This document shows positions 1 through 15,000 of a stretch of 64,000 bases of DNA, in pieces. The position numbers and the translations under genes were made by a program. The notes below the pieces were generated by a model that saw only the letters and a program-made list of their open reading frames with translations, was not told where the DNA came from and searched no databases. This DNA is from Guillardia theta CCMP2712 (Eukaryota; Cryptophyceae; Pyrenomonadales; Geminigeraceae): the NCBI RefSeq assembly GCF_000315625.1, contig NW_005434615.1:134991-198990 (forward strand), written 5' to 3'. The stretch's first letter is position 1. Each line of letters opens with the position of its first letter.

Positions 1-2
1 TG

Positions 3-3000
3 AGGGCCGTTCCTCCGAGGGCTGGATCACGAACGGATGTTGAAATTTCGTTTGTCGTTCATATGATGCTCTTACCTGGAGACATTTTGCAGGTTTCACT
101 TCCAGACTACATAGTTTCAGGAGTGCAGCAGGTAGTATTCTCCAGTGGGAACTATAGTTGGGAACTGTCTCGTGAGGAGGATTTGATTCGTTTGCATCTC
201 AACAGTTCTATGGGAATATATCCAGATTCACTTGTATCATTTGTCGTGAATGAGATGATAGGTATTGACCTTGTCGTAAGGAATGATACGTTTCCAAAGA
301 TGCTCTTTCCCACTATTGAAGTGTCAAAATGTGCAGATGGCAAAGTGTTGTCGAAGCAATTTGATTATTTTCCCCGCATATTTGTCATTGGAGATTTCCA
401 GAATTCGAGTTTGAATTTTAATCTAACAGATGTCAGGGCCAACCAAGCTTGCGATATCTGTATTGATGTCTTCCCCATTATGACGCTTTCAATTGATGAC
501 CTCGTTGTCGTAAAACTTCCTGGGTTTCATGGAGAACCAAATCGCAATGTGAGCTTCAATTGCAAACCTCCGGATCTCATTCGAAATATTTCTTGGGACC
601 CAATTGCTGAAGAGGTCTCGATGTTGCTGAAACGAGAATACTATGGTAATATACATGCATGCATTTTGAAAGAATCATTGTTGTACCTTCCACAACGAGG
701 TATAAGGATGAATGATGATTCATACCGTGTGCGCACGAATGCAATCGCTGGTCCTGTGATGGATAAAGCAATTCAGTTGGTCGAACCTGTAGGTGCTATC
801 AAATATTCGAGCATCTCATTCCGTCAAACCTCAGCAAGTGCTGTATCTATCCAAGCGAATTTGATTTTCTGGATGAACCTTTTCGAGCATAGTTCTCTAG
901 TCCTCTACGCATATGACATGTCACTGTCTGGTGCAAAGGCTTTTATTGCAGGAGGAGGGTACTCTGAAAGCTCTGTTAACAGTACATGGAGAACGGACTG
1001 TGCATGTCTGTCTGTTGACATACCAGAAGCAATGACTGCTGAAACTAATGTATACCTTCGTGTTGAAGGGGACTTCGCGCTCCCAAGCACTGGAATCTCT
1101 AGAGATGAGCAGGGTTGGAGGGTTGGAGTTCAATCTGATGATGGAAATATTCTACCGACCCCATTCATCCATGTTGAGCCAATCGGACATGTAGATGTGG
1201 AAATATTCATCAAGAATGGTTCTTTCACGTTGCAGAGTATAGAAATGCATTTTTATATGAAGCTTGAACGTTTCGAAAGGGTTGATTTGATAATCAAGGG
1301 ATTTTCAGGAAACTCCACGTATTGTCAATACGTCCCTTCACTGCCAGAAAATGCGTTGTCAACAATCATTTGGAACTCTTCTGCTCCACAGATGACTTTC
1401 ATAGCAGAAAAAGACATACAAGCAGGAACGCTAGTGTCAGTCGATTTAAGTTCGCTTAGTGTGACAAGTCCTCCACCTGATTCAATTGCAGGTTGCTGTC
1501 AGATTTTTTCATCTGCAGTCGCAGGACCGGTGAACTTCTCACCTGTTCTCGTTACGTTCAGCACAAAGGTCTGGACAGGCACAGCTTTGGGAACCACTAA
1601 ACCTGTCTTCTCAAGCAGTAGCTCCACTGCAGCCCTTACTTCGGGAACGACCTCTGCAGCAACCTTGTTTGAAAACACGACGACACCGATATCAGAAACA
1701 GAAATGCTGGTCACAGGTACAGAGCTTCAAACTACCACACCCTTCATCTCAAACAGCTCCACTGCAGCCCTTACTTCGGGAACGACCTCTGCAGCAACCT
1801 TGTTTGAAAACACGACTACACCGATATCAGAAACAGAAATGCTGGTCACAGGTACAGAGCTTCAAACTACCACACCCTTCATCTCAAGCAGTAGCTCCAC
1901 TGCAGCCCTTACTTCGGGAACGACCTCTGCAGCAACCTTGTTTGAAAACACGACTACACCGATATCAGCAACAGAAATGCTGGTCACCGGGACAGAGTCA
2001 AATTTAACCGCACCCTTCATCTCAAACAGCTCTGTTCCATCAACAACACCTTCACTGGTTCCTGTTGATGAATCAACTGCAGTTCCACGAATAGATGTGA
2101 TCATGTCAAAAGATGGACGAATAAGCCTCAAGTTGATCTTTCAGACCAATGGGATGATCGAGAGCAACTCAAATGCATCGATATACTTCCAAGGTGTTCA
2201 GAACCAATCCTTTCTTCAAATGACGATTGAAACAAATAATTGTTCTGTGAACATATCTGCTAAGTATGAAGTTCCATCAAATGGCTATTATTTTGAGTTT
2301 CCATGTATGACAAGTTCGGGGTCCAATGTTTCGATTCGTGTTGCAGATCTCAGTCTCCTTGCAAGTGGACCGAATATAACCCGACTGGGAGCCAGCTTAA
2401 TTGCAGAGGTCCAACTCCAAGATGGCAAAACCACGTCAAAAGAATACGTCTTCCCTTCAATAGATATTGGAAACATCAAATCGTCCCTCAACTTCGGTTC
2501 ATCAGCAGCTCTGCTTATAGAGTTAATACCGAATTTTGACATGCAGAGCTTTGACCTCCTGAGCATAACTCTTGGGGGCTTCCTGGGTGACTGCGAGGGT
2601 GATCTGGTCCCTTACCTCGCCTTCGACTCCTCCGTCTTTAACCTCTCCTCTGCTCTCTGCAATACGTCAAATGTTGCTGTATCTCTGAGCCTACAGATAG
2701 GATCCGCCATCCCCAAGGGCACATCCATTTCGTTCATGGTCAGCAAGTCTGCAGGAATCCAGCTCCCAGCAGCAGGCCTCACAACCTCGGCAGACTTGGA
2801 CAAGGTGACTATCCGAGCGGATGCCAAGGCAGCGTTAGTGTTCGAGACACCCTTCTTGTGGACAGGCGGCAGCATCCAACGCGTGGGAACCTTGCAGCAG
2901 TCAAGCATCAGGTTTGATGGCACAGACTGCTCGAGCATAGAATTGTCAAGCATCAGTCATTCTTGCATCCGTGCAGGCAGCATTGTGAATGTAAAGGCGT

Positions 3001-6000
3001 CGTTCACAGCTTCGACACCGTTCCAAGCCAATGAATCCTTCACGCTGTGTATGCCTGGCTTCCGAGGGCCGGAAAATGTCTCGTACATCTCTCTGACCAA
3101 CTCGAGCGTCGCGATCCGGAACAACAGAGCGCTGTGGGACCCTGCCGGGTGTGATGGGGCAGCCTCACTATCGTTCGTGTATCGCGACAGCATTGCAGCC
3201 AACGTGCGGAGCTGCGTGGCGATCTCGTCTGACGCCGGCATCAGACTACCGACACTGGGAGTCAGTTATGCGACCGGTTTGTACGTGCGGGCTGTTGGTG
3301 TATTGTTGAACCCAGAGTTTACGCAAGTGCAGCAGATTGGCTTTGTGCAAAAGTTTTATGTGGATTTTCAACCTGCATGGAAGGGCTCGGTGGTGGACGT
3401 TCAGATTGAAATTGAGGCGGGACCATGCCTGAAGGCCAACGATGAAATCTTCATTACTTTGCCGCTTGCGGCCACTGAAGCATCCAGTCTGGTGTGCGAT
3501 AATGTCACCCAATACTTTTCAAATTGCTCGATAATAAGCCAAGATTGGGAATACAACTGTAACAGTCAGAGTGGAGGAGTTCTTGTTCGGCTTGTTGTAT
3601 CCCAAAACATCTCGGGAAATTTCAGCTTGAGTTATACGATACCAGCTTCTTCTGGAATCCGTTTACTTTCAGAACAGATTGACGGGTATTCTATCAGTTT
3701 GCAAATAGAATCAAGCATCTGCGGCCCGATGTTCTCTGGCATTTCAAATGTTTCATCACTTCTAGGTAACAATGACTTCTGCGACGTGCAGATCAGCTTT
3801 GTTCCAGCCGCCCTTTACAGGCTAGTTGCAGTGGTTATCAATTTTGATGCGTGTGTTCAAGTATATGACGGCGATACACTTGCAATTCGGCTGCAGAATT
3901 TCTCGGGAGATTCCTTCAATATCACACTGGAATCATCCATCAATGTCACATGGAATTCGGAGAGTGAAGCATTACAAATTGTGTTTCCTCATCTTTCCTT
4001 GGGTGAAAAAATCAAGGTGGTGACGCCAGCCTCTCTATATCTCCCGAAAGATGGGATTTCAAGCTTGTCAAATGGAATATATTTGAACTTCACATCGGAT
4101 AGAAAAACTCTGTCATTCTTCAGCCAAATAAAAGTGCAATTGGTAGGGTCACTCAAATATATTCCTGAGGTGAAAATGCTACTGTCAGATAACAAGATTG
4201 CAATAAGCACGAGTGTCGTTGCTTTGATGAATCTCCTACCTCAGGACAATTTGACAATCGTACTTCCCATGTTCGCAGAGGTCTTACAGTGGCCCACCCT
4301 TGCGTCAAACAGCATATTTTCAAACGTCTTGTGGAGGTCCGAAAATCAAACACTTACTCTCACTGTTGGCTCAGTCATATCATCTTACACTGTCACAGAC
4401 ATTGTTGTCAGATTCAACAACTCCTTTCTGACTTTGCCTCCGAATGGGCTGGTTCAGGTTTCCAACACCATTGGTTTGCAGCTGACGTCAGCGTCAGGCT
4501 TGTCGTTCGATTATTTCCCTCTGACCTTCAGAGGCCTTGGTTTTGAACAATCGAAGATCACGTTTTCTCCGCCAATTGCTGGGAGGCCAACCGGCATTTC
4601 AATCCGTCTGGTAGCTCAAAGTTTAATCGCAAAGGGACAAATGATAGAAATATACTTGGAGGCATTCACAGGAAGTGACGTGTTTGACCTTCTGGTTACC
4701 AGTGACTTTACCGCTCCGATATTCTTCTGTTCATGGATCAGTCAGGAACGAGCTTTGAAATGTCCAATTCAACGAGATATCCCAGCGTCAAATCCATTCA
4801 CGATCCGTTGGCCTGATTATGCTGGAGTTGCTTTGCCGGAACAGGGTGTGAACTTCTATGGGCCAAGAATGATCGTGAGTGTAAATACCGTCATGGGATC
4901 TAAGATTTTTCAACAACAAATCCAAGATTTCAATCCTGTTGGTGCATTGAAATATGCATACATAGTAAGAAATGAAACAGACTTCGGCACGTTATGGAGC
5001 TTCGTCTTTATGGCCTACATGGATATCGAATCCAATAGCTCTTTTTCGATCTATTCCAGTGGTTATAATTCAGGTCTAGACGTTTGCTTCGATATGGTTT
5101 CTTCGCCTACCAACTTTGTTCAAGATGGACACATCAAGAATTCCACGCTTTCATTTAAATCTATAACCCCAGTTTCAAGGCTGTCAGAGCTCAAAGCCAC
5201 TCTGTTAGATCCTCGGGTCTTGGAATTTCTAGAAGCTGTGCGCAATGGAAATCACCTGATTCTGCTTTCCCTGCTATCATCCACTGGCTCTGTTTCTGAT
5301 TATTCCATGGAATTTCAATCAATTTCGGGTAGGACAAACTCTAGCTCCAGCATCAATTCGGCGCAAGTGAGTGTCCGAATCCAATATGAAAATCCGTATG
5401 CGGATGAGGGTACAGGAATTCTAATCAACCTTGAAACGAACATTCCTATTTATGTCGGGGACGAACTCAACATTGACTTGTTGGGTTTCGAAGGGTCCAA
5501 GGTCTCGAATTTCAGTGTAGTAAATGATGTTGGGGTCGTTCAATGTGAAGGATCCTGGATACAATATAGAGAGACCATCGTCAATCCTCTCCCTGAGGTG
5601 GGAAATGAGACATGCTGGCTGAACACTTCGAAGAATGTGACATATGCTGAATGGCAAAACGTTACCTTGTGGCAACTGCAATACAAGATTGTGAATATTA
5701 CGACATACAAGAATGTTACGAATGTACTTGAATTCGCAGTTTTCAATCCTGAGGCAGAAGAGTGCGAGATTGTGTACAAGAATGAATCTGTCGTGCAGAA
5801 GCATTTCGAGATGGTAAATGTTACTGAGAACGTGTCGGTGACCATCTTGCAGCCTGTGACCAAATATTTTGAGGATGTCCAGGTATCGATGTGTCCACAA
5901 AACAATTTGACCAACATCAGTGATGACAAAGTCATGACAATCCAGACCCTAAACCGTCTCAGCCTTAAATTTGTGAAGAATGTAACCTCAGGAAATTCGC

Positions 6001-9000
6001 TACAGCTTCGAATTCCAGAAACCGCTGGCATAAAGTTGCCGACCGAAGGCATTGCAGAAAACGAGCAAGCTCTTGTAGCTTACTTGGATTCTGCACAAAG
6101 AGAAGTGATTTACAAGGCCGATGTGTTGCATTCCTTCCCAGACGTGGGTTCATTCAGAGAAAGAGTGGTTGAATTGAGTGGAACTAAGATTTACAGAGAA
6201 TTGGAAGGTATCTACTCAAGGCAAAGATTCACATGGAATCTTAGCTCGGTTTACGTGAGCAACGACAGAAAGTCTTGTATCGTCTCTTGTGGTCGCTACC
6301 TTTCTGTTTCCAAAGATTGCAATTTTGCGATAGGAATCAACTGCCAAGACGTTGTGCTGCGTAGCAAAATGGACTCCGAGCCCATCCTTTTTGCAAACAA
6401 TCAGTATCAGGTCACCTGGGAGGAAAGGAACGGGTCAACCTGGGTTTCTACGAAGAGCATTTCACTGGTGATTCTTCTCTTTGTTTTTGACACTTTCTAA
6501 CTCCTAAACCAGGTTTCAAAACCTCCACGAAGATCAGCCTTGCTTCGATTCAGTGATGAAGCAAAACCAGGTACTCCAAGTTCTTTGTCATTGAGCCTAA
6601 AACCAAAGGGAAACATTGTTCCTCTTTCCCAAATCCTGTTGTCGCTTCCTGGATTCACAGGCATCGAAGGTGCTCGATCACACGACCTGATGATTGCAGG
6701 AAACAAGTCAGAATTGTTTTATGCTAAGTGGGGAAGATCTTGTTCAGACTCGTCATTTATTGTTCTGATTGCGAAAGAAAATACGTACATTGCACCAGAG
6801 GAGGATATAGAATTGTACGTTTCTGCGATCCAGAACATATCACTCCCTTTGAATGGAATTACTGAGAATTCAGGAATTCAAATCATTCTTCGACTCACTA
6901 CTTATCCTAAATTTGCGATCACTGTGGTTCCAAATTTTTTGCTCGTATCACAGGCTTCGTCTCTGTCACTGGATTTTAATCCCAAATCGCCTGGAAATCC
7001 AACGACCATGTACCTTTCTGTGATTCTGACACAAGATTTGCGACCCAACGATATTATTTTGTTGCAACTACCTGGGTTTCAGATTCAAAATTCATCATTA
7101 GCGTTCACCTTCTTCTCGAATCAGCAGGCAAACTTTGAAGCGATGGTGGCAGACGGTGAAAGAGTTACTTTGACCAGCTTGCAGTCCTTTGCAAGTGGCG
7201 AAAGGATTGAGGTAAGATATCATAGTCCGATAGAAATAAGGATTCCTCAATATGGTATCTTAAACACTCAACAATTCCCTTCCATGAGAGTACAGTCTGC
7301 TTTAGGTAATGTCCCTTGGACAGTGATTGAGAATACTTCGCTTGTCGGAAGTGTGACCAATGCTTCAATTCATCTATCGAACACGGAAAGTGTCGGTGTA
7401 CTCGAAGTCATGATCCGATTTCATGCTCTAATGCCCCTTGCTCCTGCTGATTTAATAATCTTACAGTTTCCGACCTCACTAAAGCAAATCTCGGACACTT
7501 TGAATTTGTCATCAATGCCTTACAAGTTCGAAGATCCATTGAGAAATCTGACACAGAACACTTTGACCTTGAAGATCAATGAGACTATACAGATTACAGA
7601 AGAGATTTCAGTATCAACACTAGTTCTTGCAGCAGCTGCCCAAGACAGATTTCAATATTCATTGAATCTGTCAATTAGCTCCATAAATGGTAATATCGAT
7701 GCTTATGAGCTCTCCTTCTTAAATCAATCCGGGCTCTTACCTGCTAGACCTTTGAAAATCGAGATACTGGATTCCCGCATGGTAATTGTACCTCCGATGC
7801 AAGGTGCAGAAGTCAAATTCGGAATCAATCTTACTCTCATTTCGAATGAAGATATTGATTCCGAAATTATGGTACATCTACCACCAATATTTGACATCAC
7901 GGGCAACACACCATTGGGCACAAATCTTAAAATTCAGAAGGATAATTCCTGCATCGAAGGAGGTCTAGTTTTGAAGTTTTCTGCGCCACTACTGCCAACC
8001 CTGCAACATTTGAATTTCTCCGTGGTTGAATCCGTGTTGCGACTGAAATCAAGAATATATTGTGCTTCAATGGGAAATTTCTTCTTTTCTATCACATCCC
8101 GAGATGGAAACCTTAGCTGCACTCCAATCCAGTCGGTGTCAAAGTTGTTGTGCTCTGATTCGCTTTATGAATCTAAGTTGCTGTTTGGGAATGCTATGGC
8201 AAATGAAACTTCATCAATTTCACTGGGTTTCAACCTCCGAGACTTTGTCTTGCAAAAGGGAGATTCCATCCTCCTATCTTTACCCTTCTTTGGCAATACT
8301 CAAACGAGCACTGCCTTGAATTGCGAGGTCCTCACCACACCTTCTATGCTTGTGCACACGTTGAAGTGGTATTCGACATCAGCGCAAGTCGAGATTCTCC
8401 TTGATTCAAATCTTGGTCAAAATAGGCAAATATGGATCAATATGACATCTGCATGCGGATTTGTTTTGCCTGCAGGAGGTGTAACACAATCGGACAATCT
8501 TCAAATCAATGTCTTGACCAAAACATGGGGGTTGTCATCATGGACTGTTATCCAAGAACTTCAAGCTGTAGATTGTAAGTAAATTTGATTTGTTGGTTTG
8601 ATATCTAACTCTTGATGTGGCAGCTGTGCTTTCAAATTCAGTGCTGTATGTACTTCCACCACATGTAGGTAAAGTCAGGGCTTTGCAGTTTTCATTCATG
8701 GTGATGACACCATACTTTTCACGGGGTGTTCTGAATCTCACTGTCCCTGTTCTCAATGCTTCAATTCTGAATCAGACCAAGAATAAGTTTATTGCATTCA
8801 GCGATCCACCTGGAATTGTTAATCCAACCGCAAGATGGCATGATGACAAGCAGACAATCGAGATCGTCTTTTTACAGGGAATCTCGTACAACTCCGCTGT
8901 CCGAATTGACCTGATCCCAGAATTTGAATGTACGACGATCGAGGAAGGGCTTACCTCTGTCAATAGAAAATATGTGACATTCCAAAAGGGCGATGTGATC

Positions 9001-12000
9001 ACCAAGATCCGTCATTCAAATGCTTTTGGATTCCTTCTGAACCTTGCCATGAAATTTGTGAGCGATCCAAGCTTTTCAAAGATCAAGGTAACTTTTCAGC
9101 CGGTCATGAACATCATGGCAAATGAAAGCATATCAATTGGTCTTCCTGCATTCAAGTTTTCAGTGCAAGATATAAGCGTTACAGTTCAAAATGGACATCA
9201 GGCAAATTTTTCGTGGGACCAAACCGTGGAAACATTTGTCGTAATAAATCCTATTGATTTGATTGCATTTACGATCTGTACGGTAGAAATCTCTGGCACT
9301 GGAGTTCTTTTTCCTCCATTTGCTATTGTTGCAGATGACGATTCTTTCTTTGCTTCATCAGATGCAAAGGATGGTCCAGTATCCCAACAGCCATTTCACC
9401 ATGTGGAACAAGTTGGAGTTTTCATCAGGAGGCCGAAAGTCACATTTGATCCTCCTTTGGTTGGCATGAATGCGAGAATGAAGCTGGATGACATGCTCCT
9501 CAACATCTCTTTGAAGTCCAATGATATAATCACGGTTGTCCTTCCAGGCATTTTTGCTAAGGATTTTGATAAGGAGATTGTGCAATTCAATGAGTTGAAC
9601 TTTTCAATGTCTTGGTCACAAGATTGCCCACAGAACACGCTCCGAATTGTGACCTTACAAGAAATCTCAGAAGGGACAAACATCGCTGTAGTCTTTCCAC
9701 AAACGAACAACACCAAATTTTTTGTTGCACAAAGAGTCATACATGAAAGGATGAAAGTGCATGTGAACACTATCAGCAGTGCATCTTGGACGTATAGCAA
9801 CGATGTGATGATTGCTGCAAAGGCTGTAGTGCCGACATTATGGGGTTCTCTGAAATTTGACCCTGCCGTAGCTGGTGAAAAGACGACCGTAAATGTGCGA
9901 GTCAACCTTCTTTCCTCTCTCGAGCTGTTTGACTTGGTCAGCATCTCTCTCCCTGGCTTTTCCCTTGGTGCACCTTTCGAGTTGAGTGGGTCGAATTGGA
10001 GTGCCGTACAGTACCGCGACGGAAATTCCTTGAACATAGCTGCACTCGTCGACAACATCGGGGAAGGGCTTGCTACTGGCATTTTAGACTTGCTGGTTCC
10101 TAAAACAGGCGAGCTGATAATTCCTGGTGTTGGCATTCCAAAAGGAACTGAAGCCTCTCTGACTATAAAGAGATTCGGTATAACTATGCAGGAAACGTAC
10201 ATATCAATGAATCCTATAGGCTCATTCAGCAACACTTGTCATTTGAGCTTTTTCCCAAAGGAATGTGACAACTTTGTCGGGATCGAGCTCCAATGCGTCC
10301 CTGAAATGAACCTACGTAAAGGAGATCAACTTCTATTAGCTCTTCCTGGATTTTCAGTGTCACAAACCAACAGTTCAAGTTCATTCACTTGGAATGCATC
10401 ATCATCAGTAATTGTCATTTATTTGGATCAAGATGTAAATGCGCACAATCTCATGTCCATTACTTTGCCGCAATCCTCGGGTATTCGTTTACCGCCCTCT
10501 TGTGTGGTCACAAACCAATCTGATATCAAGATTTCTGTCCATTCTGTGAATTCTTTGATTTTGTTCACCACTATTCCCAATGTTGAAGGCGTTGGTATGC
10601 TAAACAACACAAGAATGCTTTTCAATTATTTACATTTGAATGAGCCGACCGATATCACTTTGTCGTTTGATACTTCAAACAGACTGGTAAACGGCGATTC
10701 AATCCAACTGGTGTTAGAGAACTTCAGGCTGTCGAGTCAGCCTGGAAAGATAGTGTACACATCTGAACCTGATGTGATTGGCGATATATTTGCTGTCAGC
10801 TATGACCCTCTCACCCTGAAACTCCAGCTTTCAAGCGATTTACACGCGGGTGAGAACCTCACTATCGTCATTCGGAGACAGTCCATGATAGTCCTTCCCC
10901 GGCATGGAATCCTGAGTGAGAATGGTATCAAGATCAAATTGGATGCCCGATATGGTTCTGCCGATTCGCGAACAATCCAGACCGTGCAGAAAGTTGGGTT
11001 CTTAAACCACACTACGATTTCATTCTACCCAGCAAAAGCCTCTACTAACAGTGATGTCTTGATCGAATTCACTCCTTTCATGGCTTTGTTCCCCAGCGAT
11101 ATGATTGTAATGGAACTTCCAGATTTTGTAGGAGACGAAAGTCTGATTTCTTTGACTACTCATGGGCTTGTCTCAGGCTTTCAGTGGTTGCAACTTTCGC
11201 AGACCTTGTCGTTCACAGTTTCGAGCGAGGTGGCACCTTTTACCCGAATTTCAGTGAATATTTCCAAAGGTTTTGTTCTGCCTGCAAGAGGAGTGCGACT
11301 GAAAGAGAAGGTGACGATCAAATGCTATGCGAGAACAGGCAACACAGCTGCAGAACGACTTGACGTCATTCAGGCTGTCGGAGCAGCCAAGTCTACAAGT
11401 TTGGCATTTTCACAAATAGTTGAGGGGGTTTCAACGTCAATCTACGTCACTATCACCACCTTCATGAAAGTAACACCGGGCGACAGAATCAAACTTACCC
11501 TTCCGAACTTGCATTTGTCCGATGGTAATGCTCAAGCAGCCATCTATTCAAGAGTTTTGATTCAAGGAGAGCTAGTTGATAGAGTTGTCAGCAAAAACAA
11601 GACAGTGATCAAATACGTCAATCGTTCGTTACCTTCAGACAACAGGTGTGTTGTTGTACCAACAGAAGTGAACAGCAGCGAAACAGTCTATCTTACAGAG
11701 CAATTTCAAACTAGCGACAGAATTGAAGAATATACGACCTACTTGCAGAACTTGTCCGTTGTGAATGACGTATTGACGCTGATCTTCCCATTTGCATATG
11801 CTCCAAATACAAGCTTTGAGATCAACATTACTGGTTTCCTGTTTCCTGGCGGCAAAACATATGACCGGAACGCGTTTGCGTATGAGATGCAATGCAAAGA
11901 GGGACCAATTCCATCTACAACGTTCGAATCTGTCCCATACGTAGGTTATTTTACGAAGGCTAACATGACTTTCTACAACGGAATAGCAGGAAAAATCAGT

Positions 12001-15000
12001 AATGCTGCGCTACAACTTCAAGCAAGCATGACTCTGAGGAAGTCAGAAACCCTTTTGATTTACCTCCCTGGATTTGCAGGTGATTCAAGGGCAGATGTCG
12101 ACGTTTTGCTTGCTTCTTCTTTCAAGGTCAGACTGCTCGGATGGAACAATCAAACTGAGACGCTCTCTCTCACAATGGCCGACGACGTGCTTGCTCTTGA
12201 ATCCTTTGCTTTGGACATCATGTCAATATTGCGGTTGCCGATCGAAGGAATTCGCGTCGGCGAAACTCGATTTAAAATCTCAACAGATGCATTAGCAGGA
12301 GCAGTGTCGTTACAAACGGTAACATTGCAGGCAGTCGGATCCCTGAATAACAGCGAAGTGATGGTCATTGATCCCCCGATATCTTCCACGTATGTTAGCG
12401 TCAACGTCTCCTTCACAGCCTTGATGAAAATCTCTAAGGATTCCAAAATGACGATCCGATTGGATCAGTTCAAGTTGGATGCTGCTAAGTCTGTTAACTT
12501 ACCATTCTATGGAACTTTGTTCGATACCGTGCAATGGGATAGACAAAGCTCATCGTTGTCTACAGTCTTTAAGAATGTCGTTGAGATCAGGTCAAAAGTC
12601 TTTCTAAGCATTCCACTGATGGCAGGCATTTTCAGTCCGATTGCAGGACTCACAGAGAATAAGGGAATACAGATGTCCATTGAAGCCAACCCCTATGGAA
12701 ACTTGCTTCCAACCTCATTCGGGACATTCAATCGTTTCGGATCGTTTTATTCATCTCCAGCCTTGAAGTTTTGGCCTGCCACACCTGGAAATGCAGTCTA
12801 CTTAGAAATATTCTTTGTTGCGTCCATGGACATCGTTGCCGATGAGCTTGTACTGATTCGATTGCCTGAATTCACTGGAGGCTATCATTCTGAAAGTGAC
12901 ATCTCGGATGAGTGGCAGGTGATGTGGACCGGCACCCAAGATTTAATCAGAAATGGCCGAGGAATACCTAGTTTTACTGTGGCTCTCGTTGCAAAGAGTT
13001 TCATTACCAAAGATAGAACTGTAAGTCTTGTCATTCCTCAGAGTTTTGGAATCAGACTGCCAAAGTATGGTGTTTCATCTGACTATTCACAATTCTTCAT
13101 CTCTTCAGATGCTGTTGCTGGCCCCATCCTACCGTTTCGAATCACCAACTTCACACCCATAGGATCATTCCTGTCAGGCCCTCACCTGGAATTCAGCTCT
13201 CCTTGCCGAGCTGGAGAATCTTGTGAGCTGCACATCTCATTTCAAACTACCATGAACTTCACTGAATGGGATGTCATCCAATTTGTGCTCGCTGATTTGA
13301 AGTCTGATGTTGGCGATGGTAATGTAACTGAACATTGTGATGTGATTGTTCAGAACGTGTCCAAGAGAGATCATGTCGACATTGAGTGGAAATCTCTCAA
13401 CTCCACAATTCTGATCGTGTTTAAAGCATCAATACCATCACGGAGTAAGATTGAATTCGTAATTTTCAAGTCTATGCATCTCAATTTACCATTGCAAGGC
13501 GTGCGTAGGAATGACGTGACATACTTGGTCACAACAAATGCTAGCCTTGGCCCAATCTCACTCATCCCTTTTGCGAGTGTGAATCCGATAGGTTCTTTCA
13601 TGCTTTCAACGAAAATGAAGTTCTATCCGCCTGTTCGGCCTGGATTTCCGGCTGAAATGGAGTTGAATCTGGAAAACTTTATGAGCTTTCAGGCTGGAGA
13701 TTCTTTGTTCTTGCATCTACAAGGATTCTTTCAGCAGGTATCAGGTTACAACATTGAGGTCACGAGCAACCCAACAAATCTTCTGGCTAGCGTTAAATGG
13801 ATAGCGGATGCAGAGCTTTTACAACTCATATTCCAGCAGGCTGTATCAAGAAACACAAAGCTTTCGTTCGTCGTTGCTCGCGATTCTGGTCTATGTATAC
13901 CGTATGTTGGTGTGAGGAGCAATGACACAAAGGTAGAAATCAGCTCGGACGCATTCGATGGTCCTGTCAGTCCCACACATCTGATATCTGTTGAGCCTGT
14001 CGGTTCATTCACCAACACTTCCATGATTCATTTTGATCCTGCGGTTGTTGATCAGGTGTCGAATATCTCAGTTAGTTTCCAGGCTCAAATGGAATTGATC
14101 CCAGGCGATCAAATTGTTATTACTCTGAACGGATTCAATCTCTCCCGTGCTCAAAATCGTACTTATCTTAATGACAAGTTTAAGATAATCATTTCAAACC
14201 AGAAGGTTGCTGCTGAAGTTCTTGAAAGCATTCAAGCTCTCACGGAAGTGAACTTTGTTTTGAGCTCAGAGCTTGAAATCAGGTTGCCTATCGTTGGAGT
14301 AGAGAGAGAACGCTGTTGCATGGCAGATATGCTCTGCTGCATCTTGATTGGAACAGACGCTAGATACGGCCCAATGTCTGACTTGCCTGTGTATTATCAG
14401 CAGCCCGTCGGTTCATTCAAAGACAGCACCGAAGTAGAATTCTTCCCACCTATAATAGGCAAGTTGGACAGTATCGCGATCCGCTTCACGACAATCATGG
14501 CAATCTATACAACAGAGACCATCACAATCTCGTTGCCGAGTGTGACATGTTTAGATGTCACCTGTATCTCAGGAGTCGAGAAAACCAGCCAGGCCACTTT
14601 TTCATGGAGTAATGATACATCCGTGTTGACCTTGACCTTGTCGAAAGACATACCAGAGAATAGAAAGACCAACATGAATCTCCCTGCCAATTTTGTATTG
14701 CTGCAGACTGGAAATAAGTGCGATAACTCAGAGATTCGAATCTCCACACAAGCTCGAAAAGGCCAAGTTCTTCATGAGAGGGTCAAGTCTCCGGGAATCT
14801 TGACATCGGGTGAACTGCAAAGCACAGCTCTTAGGTATGGAAAGGCTGAAGCTGGCACCAATACTGCACTCTACCTGCAGTTTGTTAGCACAGTAACCAT
14901 CTACCCAGGCACGAACCTCACCCTCCGACTGCCTCGCTTCTTTTTGACGAATTCGTCCCAATACTCCAGCGATTGGAAAATACTAGAAGAGGCTAACAGC

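Noticed and set aside
63-6500. Met at 63 as the start and TAA at 6498 as the end of a complete gene
   Set aside because: The frame is open upstream in a conserved module, and the stop lies inside a 45-nt intron; the same protein continues to 20672.
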